Source of the DNA: DATFVJ01 sp963826515
Lineage (GTDB): Bacteria > Actinomycetota > Actinomycetes > Streptosporangiales > Streptosporangiaceae
DNA: 64,000 nt
Direction of reading: 5' to 3'
Assembly: GCA_963826515.1 (NCBI GenBank)
Contig: CAWGXI010000002.1
Location: 124,001-188,000 of the forward strand
Part shown: positions 55,589-64,000 of the stretch, piece after piece
Numbering within the stretch: the first letter of the stretch is position 1
How the letters are laid out: each line of letters starts with the position of its first letter
Made by a program: the position numbers and the translations under genes
The notes under the pieces: model-generated
The model's input: the letters and a program-made list of their open reading frames with translations, nothing else
Told to the model about the DNA's origin: nothing
Database searches by the model: none

Positions 55589-56056
55589 CTAGGCGCTCGA
55601 CTCGATCAACTCGCGCAGCTTCTCCCAGCTGTCCGTCCAACCGCCCCGATGCAACTCCAGGCGCGCCTCGGTCGCGAACTCGCCCTGCGAGAGCGACACC
55701 TCCGTGGCGTCTCCGAGGTCATCCAGAGACAACGTAACGACTGTCTGGCGGTCGTCGGGGTCGGGTTCTTCCCAGCGGAAGGTGTAGACGAGGCGGCTCG
55801 GCGGCTCGATCTCGAGGAACTCGCCTGCGAGGTGGAACCGGTCGCCGTCGGGCGGCCGCATCGTGAAGCGATAGCCGCCCCCCACGCAGAGGTCGAGGTC
55901 TATCTCGGGCGTTGTGTACCCATGCGGCCCCCACCATCTCGCCAGCTCAGCGGGCTCGGTGAGCGTTCTGAAGATCCGCTCCCGCGGCGCATCCACGACG
56001 AACTGCAGTTCCAGGACCAAGCCCCTCCCCCCGCGTTCATGACCCGACTCTCCCAT
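55589..56056 (-). CDS. SRPBCC-family (AHSA1-like) protein
   Basis: The protein of about 155 residues from ATG 56056 has the START-like fold: LELQFVVDAPRERIFRTLTE, then ELARWWGPHGYTTPEIDLDL, GGGYRFTMRPPDGDRFHLAG, VYTFRWEEPDPD and GGWTDSWEKLRELIESSA. These hydrophobic-pocket proteins bind small ligands or act as Hsp90 activator-like factors. The exact role is unknown. Earlier in-frame starts exist but add a non-conserved leader. Confidence 0.88.
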   Translation of the reverse strand: MGESGHERGGRGLVLELQFVVDAPRERIFRTLTEPAELARWWGPHGYTTPEIDLDLCVGGGYRFTMRPPDGDRFHLAGEFLEIEPPSRLVYTFRWEEPDPDDRQTVVTLSLDDLGDATEVSLSQGEFATEARLELHRGGWTDSWEKLRELIESSA

Positions 56057-56243
56057 ACCGCGGCGCTGCCGCGCATTGGGCGGCACTGCGCTCACCGGTC
56101 CCGGACCAGGTCGGGCACCCAGAGTGACCCGATCCCAGGCTCGGCAGGCAGGCGGATTCTGGCACGGCATGGGCGTTTGGTCATGGTGGCAGGCGGTGCA
56201 AGGTCAACGGCCTGGCGACGGGCTGCGCTGGTCATGACGATGG

Positions 56244-56789
56244 TCAGGACCGCCATTTGATTGAGCAGCCCATGCTGGGCCGGTGCGGCTCGGGCACCGG
56301 CTGGCCGGCCAGGGTCAGCTCGATGGCCGCGCGGAGCAGCTCGCCGGTGACCGGCTTGCCGTTACCGGGCGTGGACTGGTCGAACGCGCCGCGGTAGGCC
56401 AGCCGGCGCGCGCTGTCGTAGAGGAAGAAGTCCGGCGTGCAGGCGGCGTGGTAGGCGCGGCCGACCTTCTGGTCGGCGTCGACCAGGTACGGGAAATTCC
56501 AGCCGGCGCGCCGGGCCTGCCCGGCAAGCTCGTGCGGCCGGTCGTCGGGGTAAGCATCGGCGTCGTTGGTGCAGATGCCCACGACGGCCAGGTCAGGGTA
56601 GTGCGACAGCAGCGTGCCCAGCGCGGTCTCGACGTGGCGGACGTAGGGACAGTGGTTGCACAAGAAGGCAACCAGCAATGCGGGCGCGGCGGTGAAGTCG
56701 TCGCGGCCTGCCATCGTGCCGCTGGTGTCCGGAAGGGTGAAGCCGGGCGCCTGCGTGCCGAGCGGGACCATCAACGACGAGACAGCCAT
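56244..56789 (-). CDS. AhpC/TSA-type thioredoxin-fold protein
   Basis: The 181-residue protein has the peroxiredoxin-like layout: GTQAPGFTLPDTSGTMAGRD, then the active-site-like LLVAFLCNHCPYVRHVE with a CxxC motif, AVVGICTNDADAYPDDRP, and AACTPDFFLYDSARRLAYRG with the cis-Pro region. It is probably a cytoplasmic thiol-redox protein. Its length and NHCPYV motif match a common family of uncharacterised redoxins. Confidence 0.9.
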   Translation of the reverse strand: MAVSSLMVPLGTQAPGFTLPDTSGTMAGRDDFTAAPALLVAFLCNHCPYVRHVETALGTLLSHYPDLAVVGICTNDADAYPDDRPHELAGQARRAGWNFPYLVDADQKVGRAYHAACTPDFFLYDSARRLAYRGAFDQSTPGNGKPVTGELLRAAIELTLAGQPVPEPHRPSMGCSIKWRS

Positions 56790-57458
56790 ACCGGAACCTT
56801 ACCCGCGTCCCGCGCGGCAACCGCGCTGGCATCCCTGCCGATCACCTTGATCTGCGCGCGGACGGCACCGTGATGCAAAGCTTGCAGCCCAGCATCGGCG
56901 CAGGTGCGGTCCCGGCGCCAGGAAACGGTAACTGACCGCGGCACGCTGCGTGAACGTGCGGCTCCCCAATCACGGAAGGCCCGCAGCCCGGCTCGGCGTA
57001 CGGCTCATGGGAGACTGGGCCGAGTCGTGGGACCGGATGCGGCAGGTCATCATCGAAGCGATCTACGTGCTCATCGACGAACTTGAGCAGGCTAACCCCA
57101 CCTGCATCCTCGGCTCCAGGCCGTGTCGGCCACGCAGAATGTCCCGTTCGGCGCTTCATCCGTGATCACTGAGGCGGGTCATCTTGACGTACCGAACGGC
57201 GGCTATTTGCGCGCGCAGCTGCTGTTCCAGCTGGATCCGTCGACGCGTGCTAGACCAAGCCCGGGTTGCATGATTATTCATGATCGCGCGACCACGGCAT
57301 GCGCGCTCTTGCCGCTCTGCGCGCGGTGCGCCGAGAGCGTTTCCAGGAGCGGCGGGGCGGCGGAGCGTCGAAGGCATGACGCAATGCAACGAGCTACTGC
57401 CCGTCGCTGCCGGAAGCCTCGTGCAGCACGCCGATCGGCTGCGCCTGGCAGCTGCTGC
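56790..57458. other. Intergenic stretch, 669 bp, with a dispersed repeat
   Basis: No gene is convincingly supported. A 71-residue open frame (56950-57165) contains GDWAESWDRMRQVIIEAIYV, which looks helical but matches nothing I know. The dispersed repeat copy at 57194-57288 lies here. Confidence 0.5.
57194..57288 (-). repeat. Dispersed repeat, copy 2 (inverted partner at 41306)
   Basis: The reverse complement resembles 41306-41397 over about 95 bases. It contains TGCATGATTATTCATGA at 57267-57282, a palindrome similar to arginine-regulator (ARG) boxes. Confidence 0.7.
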
Positions 57459-57593
57459 CTGGATCTTCGTGACGTGCAGATCCCAGCCCGCCACGCCGGC
57501 CCCAGAACCACAATGCGCTACGACCGGGCCCGTAAGAACCTCGACCGCCACCCCAACTACATCCTCGCCGCCTACATGGCCTCCGGCACCTGA
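57459..57593 (+). pseudogene. Tyrosine recombinase, C-terminal end only
   Basis: The frame ends LRDVQIPARHAGPRTTMRYD, then RARKNLDRHPNYILAAYMAS and a stop. DPRTTMRYDRAR with the final Tyr is the nucleophile-containing end of XerD-like integrases. Only about 45 residues remain, and HA-DP has become HAGP, so it is an inactive scar. Confidence 0.7.
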
Positions 57594-57728
57594 ACAGGCA
57601 CGGCGTCATCTCGCGCCATCAGACCCATCCTGGTATGCCGATGTCAGGCAACACCGGTCAAATGGCGAGGAGGATTGACTGAGTTGACGTGATTGCCGGC
57701 CTGCGCGACGCGGGAGGACAGTTCTGCC

Positions 57729-57858
57729 ATGGGTGAGTTCGAGGACTTCCATAGCGACTTCCTGCCTCGCTTCATCGAGGCGCAGAGCGCATTTCACGAC
57801 GGGGACGCAGGCCCAAATATCTCGCTATGGACCGCCTCAGACCCGGTGACGCTCTCCG
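57729..57858 (+). pseudogene. SnoaL/NTF2-like protein, N-terminal fragment
   Basis: From ATG 57729 the frame reads MGEFEDFHSDFLPRFIEAQS, then AFHDGDAGPNISLWTASDPV and TL, typical of the start of SnoaL-like polyketide-cyclase/ketosteroid-isomerase family proteins. After about 43 residues it runs into the transposase-like fragment, so the gene was truncated by an insertion. Confidence 0.55.
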
Positions 57859-57861
57859 CAC

Positions 57862-58361
57862 GGCACCCGCACCGTGCAGAAAACCCACGTGGCCAGGCTG
57901 AAGTTCCCGGCCCCAGCCACACCGGAGACCTGGGTCACCGATCAGCATGGTGACCCGGTGTTCATGGTGGTCGCCGAGCCGTCGCAGTCACTGGCCGGCG
58001 AACTGAAGGCGCTGCTCCCCAAGCTGCGCCAGATCGTGGGCGACGGGCGGCGGGTGACGGTCTGCTTCGACCGGGGCGGCTGGTCACCTGCCCTGTTCGC
58101 CGACATCCTGGCGGCCGCGTTCGATCTGCTCACCTACCGCAAAGGCCCCGCCCCGGACCTGCCCGCTGCCGCGTTCACCACCATCAAATGCGCCGATGAC
58201 CGCGGCCGGGCACACGAATACACCCTCGCGGACACCACGACGAACCTAGACATCACCGAGGGCCCGCTCAAAGGCCAGCAGGTCAGCTTGCGGCAGGTCA
58301 CCCGCCGTGTCCCCGCCCGCCGCGACGGCACCCGCCAGATCCACACCCTCACCACTCACGG
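57862..58361 (+). pseudogene. DDE transposase-like protein, internal fragment
   Basis: The frame encodes about 165 residues: THVARLKFPAPATPETWVTD, then GDPVFMVVAEPSQSLAGELK, VTVCFDRGGWSPALFADILA, DLLTYRKGP, DTTTNLDITEGPLKGQQVSL and RQIHTLTT. The FDRGGWSP motif with a second acidic strand is typical of a DDE transposase family common in Streptomyces. Both ends are missing. It fused to the SnoaL fragment at about 57860. Confidence 0.6.
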
Positions 58362-58672
58362 TTCAGCCAACGCGGGCCGGTTATTGCTGCGTACCATTGT
58401 CATACCTATGAAAGGAAGCCATATCGCCGATTCGGAGCTGGTGGGGCGCTGGCTGGTAGTTGTGGCGCGGACGGCCAGATTCACCAGTTCTGTTCGTCCC
58501 CAGCCCTGTCAGCTGACCGGCCGTACTTGGCTTCGGCCATGCACGCGCAGCGCCAGCCTGACAGCCTCGATGTGATCGGCAGCGGTCATTTCGCCGCTGG
58601 CGTTCCCGCCGGGCCGGCGCCGGGCGCGGTGAGCGGAACGGCGGGCCAGCCGGCCCGGCCGAGGGACAGCCT

Positions 58673-59330
58673 TCACGCGTCACTATGGGCGCCCGGCCGC
58701 TGGCACAGCCACTCCGCATAGGACCTGGAGTCGTCCGTGCCGGGTTCCACCCCACCGGGCAGAGCGTGGGCGAACACGAGCGCGGCGGTGGCCTGGAGTT
58801 CGCTGCGCAGCAGATCGGCGGGGCCGGTCGCCTCGAACCCCAGGGTCCACCAGTCCTGGCCACTTGTGTGGACCTCGGTCAGTTCCACCTCGCACCGCGG
58901 CTGCGGGCCCAGCCCCGCGGCGCGCCCTGATCTGCCCGCTGGCCAGCGGGAACCGGCTGATGCGCCGCCTCTTGCGCAATGGCCGCCAGCCGGGCGCCTC
59001 ACCGCTGCCGGGGCTGAGCGGGCTAAAGGGAAAGGACCACTTCTGCCAGGACTCCATGCGCCCGCGGGCGCGCCCGGCCACCTCCAGGATTCCCGGGCTG
59101 CCGCGGTAGGCCTTCACCTCTAGCGCCCCGCCCCCGCGGACCTTCACCGACAGCCCGGGCAACGGCGGATCCAGCAGGTAGATGTCCTCACGTGCCTCCG
59201 TCCCGGCCGGGAACCGTCCGAACCATCTGGCCACCGCACTCTCCAGCTGGCCCGGGAAGATCCAGCGCAACTCCAGGCTGCGGACTGCCTCGGTGACCGG
59301 GCTCCCAGGCGGTTCAGCCGTCATGGTCAT
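58673..59330 (-). pseudogene. Hypothetical protein, one frameshift
   Basis: From ATG 59330 the first frame reads SLELRWIFPGQLESAVARWF, then YLLDPPLPGLSVKVRGGGAL, EVKAYRGSPGILEVAGRARG and a basic patch. After a shift near 58930 another frame gives CEVELTEVHTSGQDWWTLGF, EATGPADLLRSELQATAALV and SYAEWLCQRP. The joined protein of about 218 residues has alternating strands and helices that recall CYTH-like triphosphate-binding barrels, but I do not recognise it firmly. It lies next to the polyphosphate kinase gene, which would fit a polyphosphate link (inference). Confidence 0.55.
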
Positions 59331-59550
59331 ATGCTCCTGCCCCGGCCCTGCCGGCCGACCCCGGGCACTGCCGCCGCATGCCTGCACCTGCGTCGGGCCA
59401 GCTGGGTGCTGCGCGGGCCCGTACGGCCGGGCCGTACTGGGCGTGGCCAGGAAAGCGCGGATCAGGCGCACCATCAGTGCTCCGGCCAGCAGGCAGGCTG
59501 CCCTGCGAGGACGGCTGCCAGGAATTCTTCCCTCGGCCTCGCTTGGCTGT

Positions 59551-60426
59551 CTAGAACGGTGTCGGGATATACCGCAGCGGCAGGTCCGGCTCCACATAGC
59601 CGCTGGTCCGCTGGCGCTTGGGCAGCGCGATGTCGCGGTGGGTGAGCGGCTTGTAGGGGACCTGGCTGAGCAGGTGGCTGACGATGTTGAGCCGGCCGCG
59701 CTTTTTGTCGTCGGTGTGCGCGACGTACCAGGGCGCCCACGCGGTATCGGTCGCTGCGAACATCGCGTCCCTGGCTCTGGAGTAGTCATACCAGCGGCTG
59801 TAGGACTTCAAGTCCAGGTCCGATAGCTTCCAGATCTTCCGCGGGTCGTTGATGCGGCTCTCGAGCCGCCGGGTCTGCTCGCCGGCGCTGACCTCCAGCC
59901 AGTACTTCAGCAGCAAGATCCCATCATCGGCCATGGCCTTTTCGACCCCCGGCACCAGCTCCAGGAACCGCTCGGTCTCCTGCGGCGTGCAGAAGCCCAT
60001 CACCGGCTCGACGCCCGCCCGGTTGTACCAGCTGCGGTCGAAGATCACCACCTCGCCGGCCGCCGGGAAGTGTGGGAGGTAGCGCTGCACGTACATCTGC
60101 GACTTCTCGCGCTCGGTCGGGGCGGGCAGGGCAATGACCCGGAACACCCGCGGGCTCACCCGCTCGGTGATCCGCTTGATCGTGCCTCCCTTCCCGGCGG
60201 TGTCCCGGCCCTCGAACACGATGCAGATCTTGGCTCCCGACGCCTTGACCCACTCCTGCATCGCCACCAGCTCACCATGCAGGACCCTCATCTCCCGCTC
60301 ATACTCCTTGCGCTTCATCTTCGGGGGCGGACCCGCTCCGGCCTCCGGCGGCGCTGCGGCCGACGACGCCTGGACCTGCGCATCGTGCTGCTTCTGCTTG
60401 TCCCTTTTCTTCTTTTTCTTGCCCAT
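59551..60426 (-). CDS. ppk2: Polyphosphate kinase 2
   Basis: The 291-residue protein from ATG 60426 has a Lys-rich N-terminal tail (MGKKKKKRDKQKQ) and the PPK2 domain: Walker A FEGRDTAGKGGTIKRI (residues 73-81 core), the lid region VALPAPTEREKSQ-like segment, and Walker B EVVIFDRSWYNRAGVEPVMG with Asp130. It uses polyphosphate to phosphorylate ADP or GDP, or the reverse. Single-domain members of this length usually favour nucleoside diphosphates. It is followed upstream on the same strand by the P-type ATPase gene, 189 bases away. Confidence 0.95.
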   Translation of the reverse strand: MGKKKKKRDKQKQHDAQVQASSAAAPPEAGAGPPPKMKRKEYEREMRVLHGELVAMQEWVKASGAKICIVFEGRDTAGKGGTIKRITERVSPRVFRVIALPAPTEREKSQMYVQRYLPHFPAAGEVVIFDRSWYNRAGVEPVMGFCTPQETERFLELVPGVEKAMADDGILLLKYWLEVSAGEQTRRLESRINDPRKIWKLSDLDLKSYSRWYDYSRARDAMFAATDTAWAPWYVAHTDDKKRGRLNIVSHLLSQVPYKPLTHRDIALPKRQRTSGYVEPDLPLRYIPTPF

Positions 60427-60615
60427 GTCGCTTACCTCCAATGGGTGCGGTGACGTGAGTGCGATGTCCCCGCAGCGCTCACTGACGGCCACGGTTCAGT
60501 GCGCACGCGGGGGCGATCCCCGCTGCGCATCGATGATGGCTGCCTTTGGCGTGCGGCGGCGTGTCCGGCGGATAACGTCCACAAGACGGGAGAACCGGCA
60601 CCAGCCCCTTCCTGG

Positions 60616-63357
60616 TCATCGGGCCGGCACGGTCGCACGCTTGGCCAGGGTCCTTCGGCGCGCGATCCACTTGCCGACCTCCCAGCCGAGGAGCAGGACG
60701 ACGGCGGCGAGAAGCGCAAGCCCCCACTGCCCGGCGGTCAGCTGAGCGCTACCGAGCAGCCGGCGCATGAAGTCCGCTTGGGTGATGAGGAACGCCCCGG
60801 CGATCTCGGCCACCGCGATCAGGTTCATCCTCGAGCTGTTGAAGATGTCTGTGTCGAAGGCGGTCCCGGTCTCGCTGCGGGCCTCGAAGGCGGCGACCAC
60901 GAGCATCAGGCAGAAGGCGACCAGGGCCATCGACTGGCCGATCTTGAGGCTGCCGAAGTGGTTCTTCCCGGTCGCGATGAGCGCCAGGTTGGCGACGGCG
61001 ATGAACAGCCCGACCAGGCCGCAGGTGATCATCACCCCTTTGGTCAGGACCGGCTCCCCGCGCGGCCGGGGCCGGCGGTTCATCAGGCCGGGGGTCTGCT
61101 TGTCGAAGCCGAGCGCGACACCGAACGGGGCGTTGACGGCGAAGTTGATCCACAGGATCTGCACCGGCGTGAACGGCTGGCCTGCGGCGATGTCCAGCAG
61201 GGTCGCGCCGAGGAAGGTAAGCACGAACGCGATAAGCTCGAGCAGGACGAAACGGATGTATTTGTTGAGGTTGTCGTAGAGTTTGCGGCCCTGCTCGACC
61301 GCGTAGACGATCGTCGCGAAGTTGTCGTCGGACAAGATCATGCGGCCGGCGTTTTTCGCGACCTCGGTGCCGCTGCCCATGGCGACGCCGATGTCGGCTG
61401 CCTTGATGGCGGGCGCGTCGTTGACGCCGTCACCGGTCATCGCCACCACGTGGCCCTTTTTCTTGAGCGTCTCGGCGAGCAGCACCTTGTGCTCGGGTGC
61501 GACCCGGCCGACGACGCCGATGGCATCGATCCGCTCGAGCCGCTCGGCCTCGGTGAGCGCGGCGAAGTCGGCGCCGAGGACCGCCTCCCCGGGGATGTTG
61601 AGCTGCTTGGCGATCGCGGCGCCGGTGACGACGTCATCGCCGGTCACCATCCGGACCCGGATGTGCGCCTGCTGCGCATCGGCGACCGCGGCCTTGGACT
61701 CCTCGCGCGGCGGGTCGACCATCCCGACCAGGCTCGTCATCTCCAGGTGCTGGACGTAGGAGAGCAGGTCGCCGCCGGGGTCGAAGCTGGCCGGATCGAG
61801 GTCGCGGAAGGCGCCGGCCATGACCCGCAGGCCCGCCTCTTCCATGCGATGGACGTGCTGCTCGGCGCGCTGCTTGAGCGCATCGTCCCAGGGGATGCTC
61901 GTGCCGCCCGCGAGCGCGGCCGCCGCGCGGGCTATCACCGCTGGCGCCGCTCCTTTGACGAAGCAGCGCACGACGTCGTTCCCGGCCGCGTCCTTGGCCT
62001 GGTTGAAGGTGGCCATCAGCTTGTAGGAGGGGTCGAACGGCAGCGTCGCGAGGCGGGGGAGTTGCTCGCGCGTCGCGTCGATGTACACGCCGGCCTTGTG
62101 CGCCAGCACCAGCAGCGCACCCTCGGTCGGATCGCCGACGACCTTGCCGCCAACGAGCTTGGTGTCGCTCGCCACCACGTAGGGCAGGATCGCGGCGTCG
62201 ATGGTGTCCGTCGTGCCGGCCGGGTGGCTGATCTTCCCCTCCAGGCTGTAGCCGGTGCCCGTGATCGCATACCGGTCGGTCGGGTCGACAACCTCGACCG
62301 CCGTCATCTGGTTCATCGTCAGCGTCCCGGTCTTGTCCGAGTTGATCGCCGAGGTGAACCCGAGCGTTTCGACCGACGGCAGGTCTTTGACGATCGCCTT
62401 TTTCTTCGCCAGCTCGACGCTGCCCAGCGACAGGACGACCTGGACGACCATCGGCAGGGCCAGCGGGATCGCCGCGATCGCGAGCGCGACCGCGGTGTCG
62501 AACAGCGTCGTCCACGATTGCCCGCGGGCCAGGCCGAGCGCGAACATGACGATCATCGTCAGTCCCGCTGCGCCGACGATCCACAGCGTCAGCGTGTTCA
62601 TCTGCTTGGTGAGCGGGGTGTCCTCTTTCGCCGTGGCCGAGAGCATGTGCGCGATCTTCCCGACCTGGGTGCCGCTCCCGGTCGCCGTGACGATCATCAC
62701 CGCGCTGCCGTGCGTGACCGGGGTGTGCATGAACGCCATGTTCGACTGCTCACCGGGCCCGATCTCACCGCCGGGCAGCGTCTCGGCGTCCTTCGCCGCC
62801 GGGACGCTCTCGCCGGTCAATGCCGACTCGTCGATCTGCAGCGCGCTCGAGGCCACGATCCGCCCGTCCGCCGGCACCTCATCCCCCGCCGCGATCAGCA
62901 CCACGTCGCCGGCCACCAGCTGCTCGGCCCCGATCTCGGCCTCCACGCCGTCGCGCCGCACCCGCGCCGTCGCCTTCATCATCGACTGCAGCGCGTTCAT
63001 CGCGCTCTCGGCCTTGCCCGCCTGGCGCAGCCCGACCAGGGCATTGAACAGCGTGATCACGATCAGCACGATGGCCGTGCTCCACTGCTTGATCACCAGC
63101 GAGACGATCGCCGCTCCGACCAGGATGAGCTGCATGTAGCTCGTGTACTCGGCGAGGAAACGGCGGGCCGCCGACGGCGGCTCCTCCACCGGGAGCGCGT
63201 TCGGGCCGTCACGCCTGAGCCTGCCTGCGGCCTCATCAGCAGAAAGACCCGAGTCAGGGACAACCCCGAGTCTGCCCGCTACGTCCTCCGGGTCGAGCGC
63301 ATACCAGCGCTCACCGGCAGACGCTGAACGCTCGCGAGTTTCCTCCGCCGTAGCCAT
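60616..63357 (-). CDS. Cation-transporting P-type ATPase (P2/P3-like)
   Basis: The 913-residue enzyme starts at ATG 63357 behind GGGAG. In order: an N-terminal cation-ATPase domain (LSADEAAGRLRRDGPNALP), actuator motif ESALTGESVP, helix 4 AAIPLALPMVVQVVLSLG, phosphorylation site NSDKTGTLTMNQM, ATP site CFVKGAAP, TGD in RVRMVTGDDVVTG, hinge MTGDGVNDAPAIKAADIGVA, and six C-terminal helices. All catalytic motifs are present. Helix 4 has IPLALP rather than PEGLP of Ca2+ pumps, and helix 6 reads WINFAVNAPFG, so the ion is uncertain; H+, Mg2+ or K+ are possible. Its size resembles CtpF of mycobacteria. Confidence 0.92.
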   Translation of the reverse strand: MATAEETRERSASAGERWYALDPEDVAGRLGVVPDSGLSADEAAGRLRRDGPNALPVEEPPSAARRFLAEYTSYMQLILVGAAIVSLVIKQWSTAIVLIVITLFNALVGLRQAGKAESAMNALQSMMKATARVRRDGVEAEIGAEQLVAGDVVLIAAGDEVPADGRIVASSALQIDESALTGESVPAAKDAETLPGGEIGPGEQSNMAFMHTPVTHGSAVMIVTATGSGTQVGKIAHMLSATAKEDTPLTKQMNTLTLWIVGAAGLTMIVMFALGLARGQSWTTLFDTAVALAIAAIPLALPMVVQVVLSLGSVELAKKKAIVKDLPSVETLGFTSAINSDKTGTLTMNQMTAVEVVDPTDRYAITGTGYSLEGKISHPAGTTDTIDAAILPYVVASDTKLVGGKVVGDPTEGALLVLAHKAGVYIDATREQLPRLATLPFDPSYKLMATFNQAKDAAGNDVVRCFVKGAAPAVIARAAAALAGGTSIPWDDALKQRAEQHVHRMEEAGLRVMAGAFRDLDPASFDPGGDLLSYVQHLEMTSLVGMVDPPREESKAAVADAQQAHIRVRMVTGDDVVTGAAIAKQLNIPGEAVLGADFAALTEAERLERIDAIGVVGRVAPEHKVLLAETLKKKGHVVAMTGDGVNDAPAIKAADIGVAMGSGTEVAKNAGRMILSDDNFATIVYAVEQGRKLYDNLNKYIRFVLLELIAFVLTFLGATLLDIAAGQPFTPVQILWINFAVNAPFGVALGFDKQTPGLMNRRPRPRGEPVLTKGVMITCGLVGLFIAVANLALIATGKNHFGSLKIGQSMALVAFCLMLVVAAFEARSETGTAFDTDIFNSSRMNLIAVAEIAGAFLITQADFMRRLLGSAQLTAGQWGLALLAAVVLLLGWEVGKWIARRRTLAKRATVPAR

Positions 63358-63647
63358 CACGACTCCCTTCCGCAGACTGCAGCCGCCTCACGGCGGCCGT
63401 CCAGGCGCCGACACGGCGGGCAGCACAGCCACCTCGCCCCAGCACGGCTACCGCCTCCCCATCGCCGGGCCACCGTGAGAGAATTCTCGTCGGCGTTACC
63501 CGACACACAATTGCCCAGCGCCCGGGATCCGATCCGCTCTGCCGCCCTGAAAGCCACCCGTCCCTGATCCGGTCCGATACTGTCCCAGAGCCAGCCCGCG
63601 CCGCGCTGACAGCGCACGGACGCAAACGCCAGGCCGTGATCATGCCA
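63358..63647. other. Intergenic stretch upstream of the P-type ATPase
   Basis: No gene is supported in these 290 bases. It should contain the promoter of the ATPase gene; no clear GGGAC-type box or -35/-10 pair was recognised. Confidence 0.5.
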
Positions 63648-63917
63648 TCAGCCGGCTTTGCTTGACCGGCAGGGCCGAAAGTCCCCGCAACTGGGACCAC
63701 ACCCGCTCCGTGATGGCCCCGGCGTGCTCGTGGATTGAGCAGTTGCTGCAGGCCACATGCAGTCTCTGGCCAGGGCAGGCAGCGTCAACCTCCTACGCGA
63801 CCCGACGCCACCGGAAACATCAGGGCGTCCTCGGCATCGGCCTCCTCGCAAGCATCTGACCGCCGTCGCCGTCTTGCCCACGCCGCCCTTGACGTTGTAC
63901 GAGGCGAGGATCTTCAT
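63648..63917 (-). pseudogene. ParA-like ATPase, N-terminal remnant
   Basis: From ATG 63917 the frame begins MKILASYNVKGGVGKTATAV, the deviant Walker A motif of ParA/Soj partition ATPases. Within about 22 residues the similarity stops, and the rest is basic, low-complexity translation. It is the start of a partition gene cut off by rearrangement. Confidence 0.6.
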
Positions 63918-64000
63918 CGCGCCGCGTGGAACGCTCGCAGTCATACGCCAACAGACCCGACGACCTTCTAGAGATCCCGGTCACTGACGCGGCTCAACTC

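Noticed and set aside
60499..63327. 942-codon plus-strand open frame opposite the P-type ATPase
   Set aside because: Antisense shadow of a gene with all catalytic motifs; the composition (Arg, Asp, His repeats) is not protein-like.
1..64000. tRNA or rRNA genes and phage attachment sites in a tRNA
   Set aside because: No cloverleaf with a GTTCRANNC arm or rRNA-like stretch was recognised on either strand.

Overview
The window is very GC-rich DNA with GTG/ATG starts, short or overlapping intergenic spacing, and actinobacterial gene families: a DUF2637 membrane protein, an EspR-like regulator, an ArdC/primase mobile-element protein and Streptomyces-type integrases. It fits a high-GC actinomycete, possibly Streptosporangiales or relatives; this is inference, because no rRNA or tRNA is present. 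It is an accessory region: a few intact operons sit among truncated genes and nested mobile elements.

Layout. 1-930: C-terminal part of a cation/proton antiporter. 930-4730: a graveyard of fragments (group II intron maturase, integrase, TrkA-C, MFS, TetR, VOC, Tn3 and IS256 transposases). 5082-6760: an SDR oxidoreductase and an IS5-type transposase. 7079-11596: a broken small protein, a membrane protein, and a copper module (ArsR, broken ArsR, CopA P-type ATPase with a 13-copy repeat tail, CopZ). 11744-17887: nested elements, in which an IS with a DUF6431-like gene and a DDE transposase is split by a complete recombinase-in-trio (RIT) element (13315-16680, perfect 45-bp terminal inverted repeats) and by a 279-bp MITE-like element with 6-bp target duplications; an IS1634 remnant adjoins it. 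18195-19262: 5'-truncated TPR protein.

19572-30526 is a nitrate-respiration and low-oxygen cluster: intact narGHJI with translational overlaps, a TDT-family transporter, a CBS-domain protein, a relic of a second narI, a cupin, a hemerythrin-like protein and a flavoprotein. 31641-36398 carries a YCII-like protein, a hypothetical gene, a regulator coupled to a GNAT acetyltransferase, and an NAD-dependent epimerase. 36883-41207 looks like the replication/maintenance end of an integrated actinomycete element (ArdC-zincin-primase fusion, DUF2637 protein, EspR-like regulator).

42782-45702 is the most interesting candidate system: a HEPN-NACHT-FGE-fold STAND-type NTPase overlapping a small cold-shock-like protein. 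It resembles bacterial immune NTPases and abuts a methyltransferase gene cut and flipped by an inversion. 47262-50719 is a membrane protein/histidine kinase/NarL-type regulator operon with GGGAC/GTCCC palindromes upstream. 51142-55315 holds two apparently identical 1,350-bp direct repeats, each with a full zinc-independent alcohol dehydrogenase/quinone-oxidoreductase-like gene, flanking a sulfotransferase. 55589-63357 has SRPBCC and thioredoxin-like proteins, integrase/SnoaL/transposase remnants, polyphosphate kinase 2 and a large cation P-type ATPase; a ParA remnant lies at the end.

The combination of nitrate reductase, CBS protein, hemerythrin, NarL/DevR-type two-component system, PPK2 and a CtpF-sized P-type ATPase recalls hypoxia/dormancy gene sets of actinobacteria (inference). 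Many otherwise intact genes carry one frameshift. These are reported as seen; some may be assembly indels rather than real mutations.
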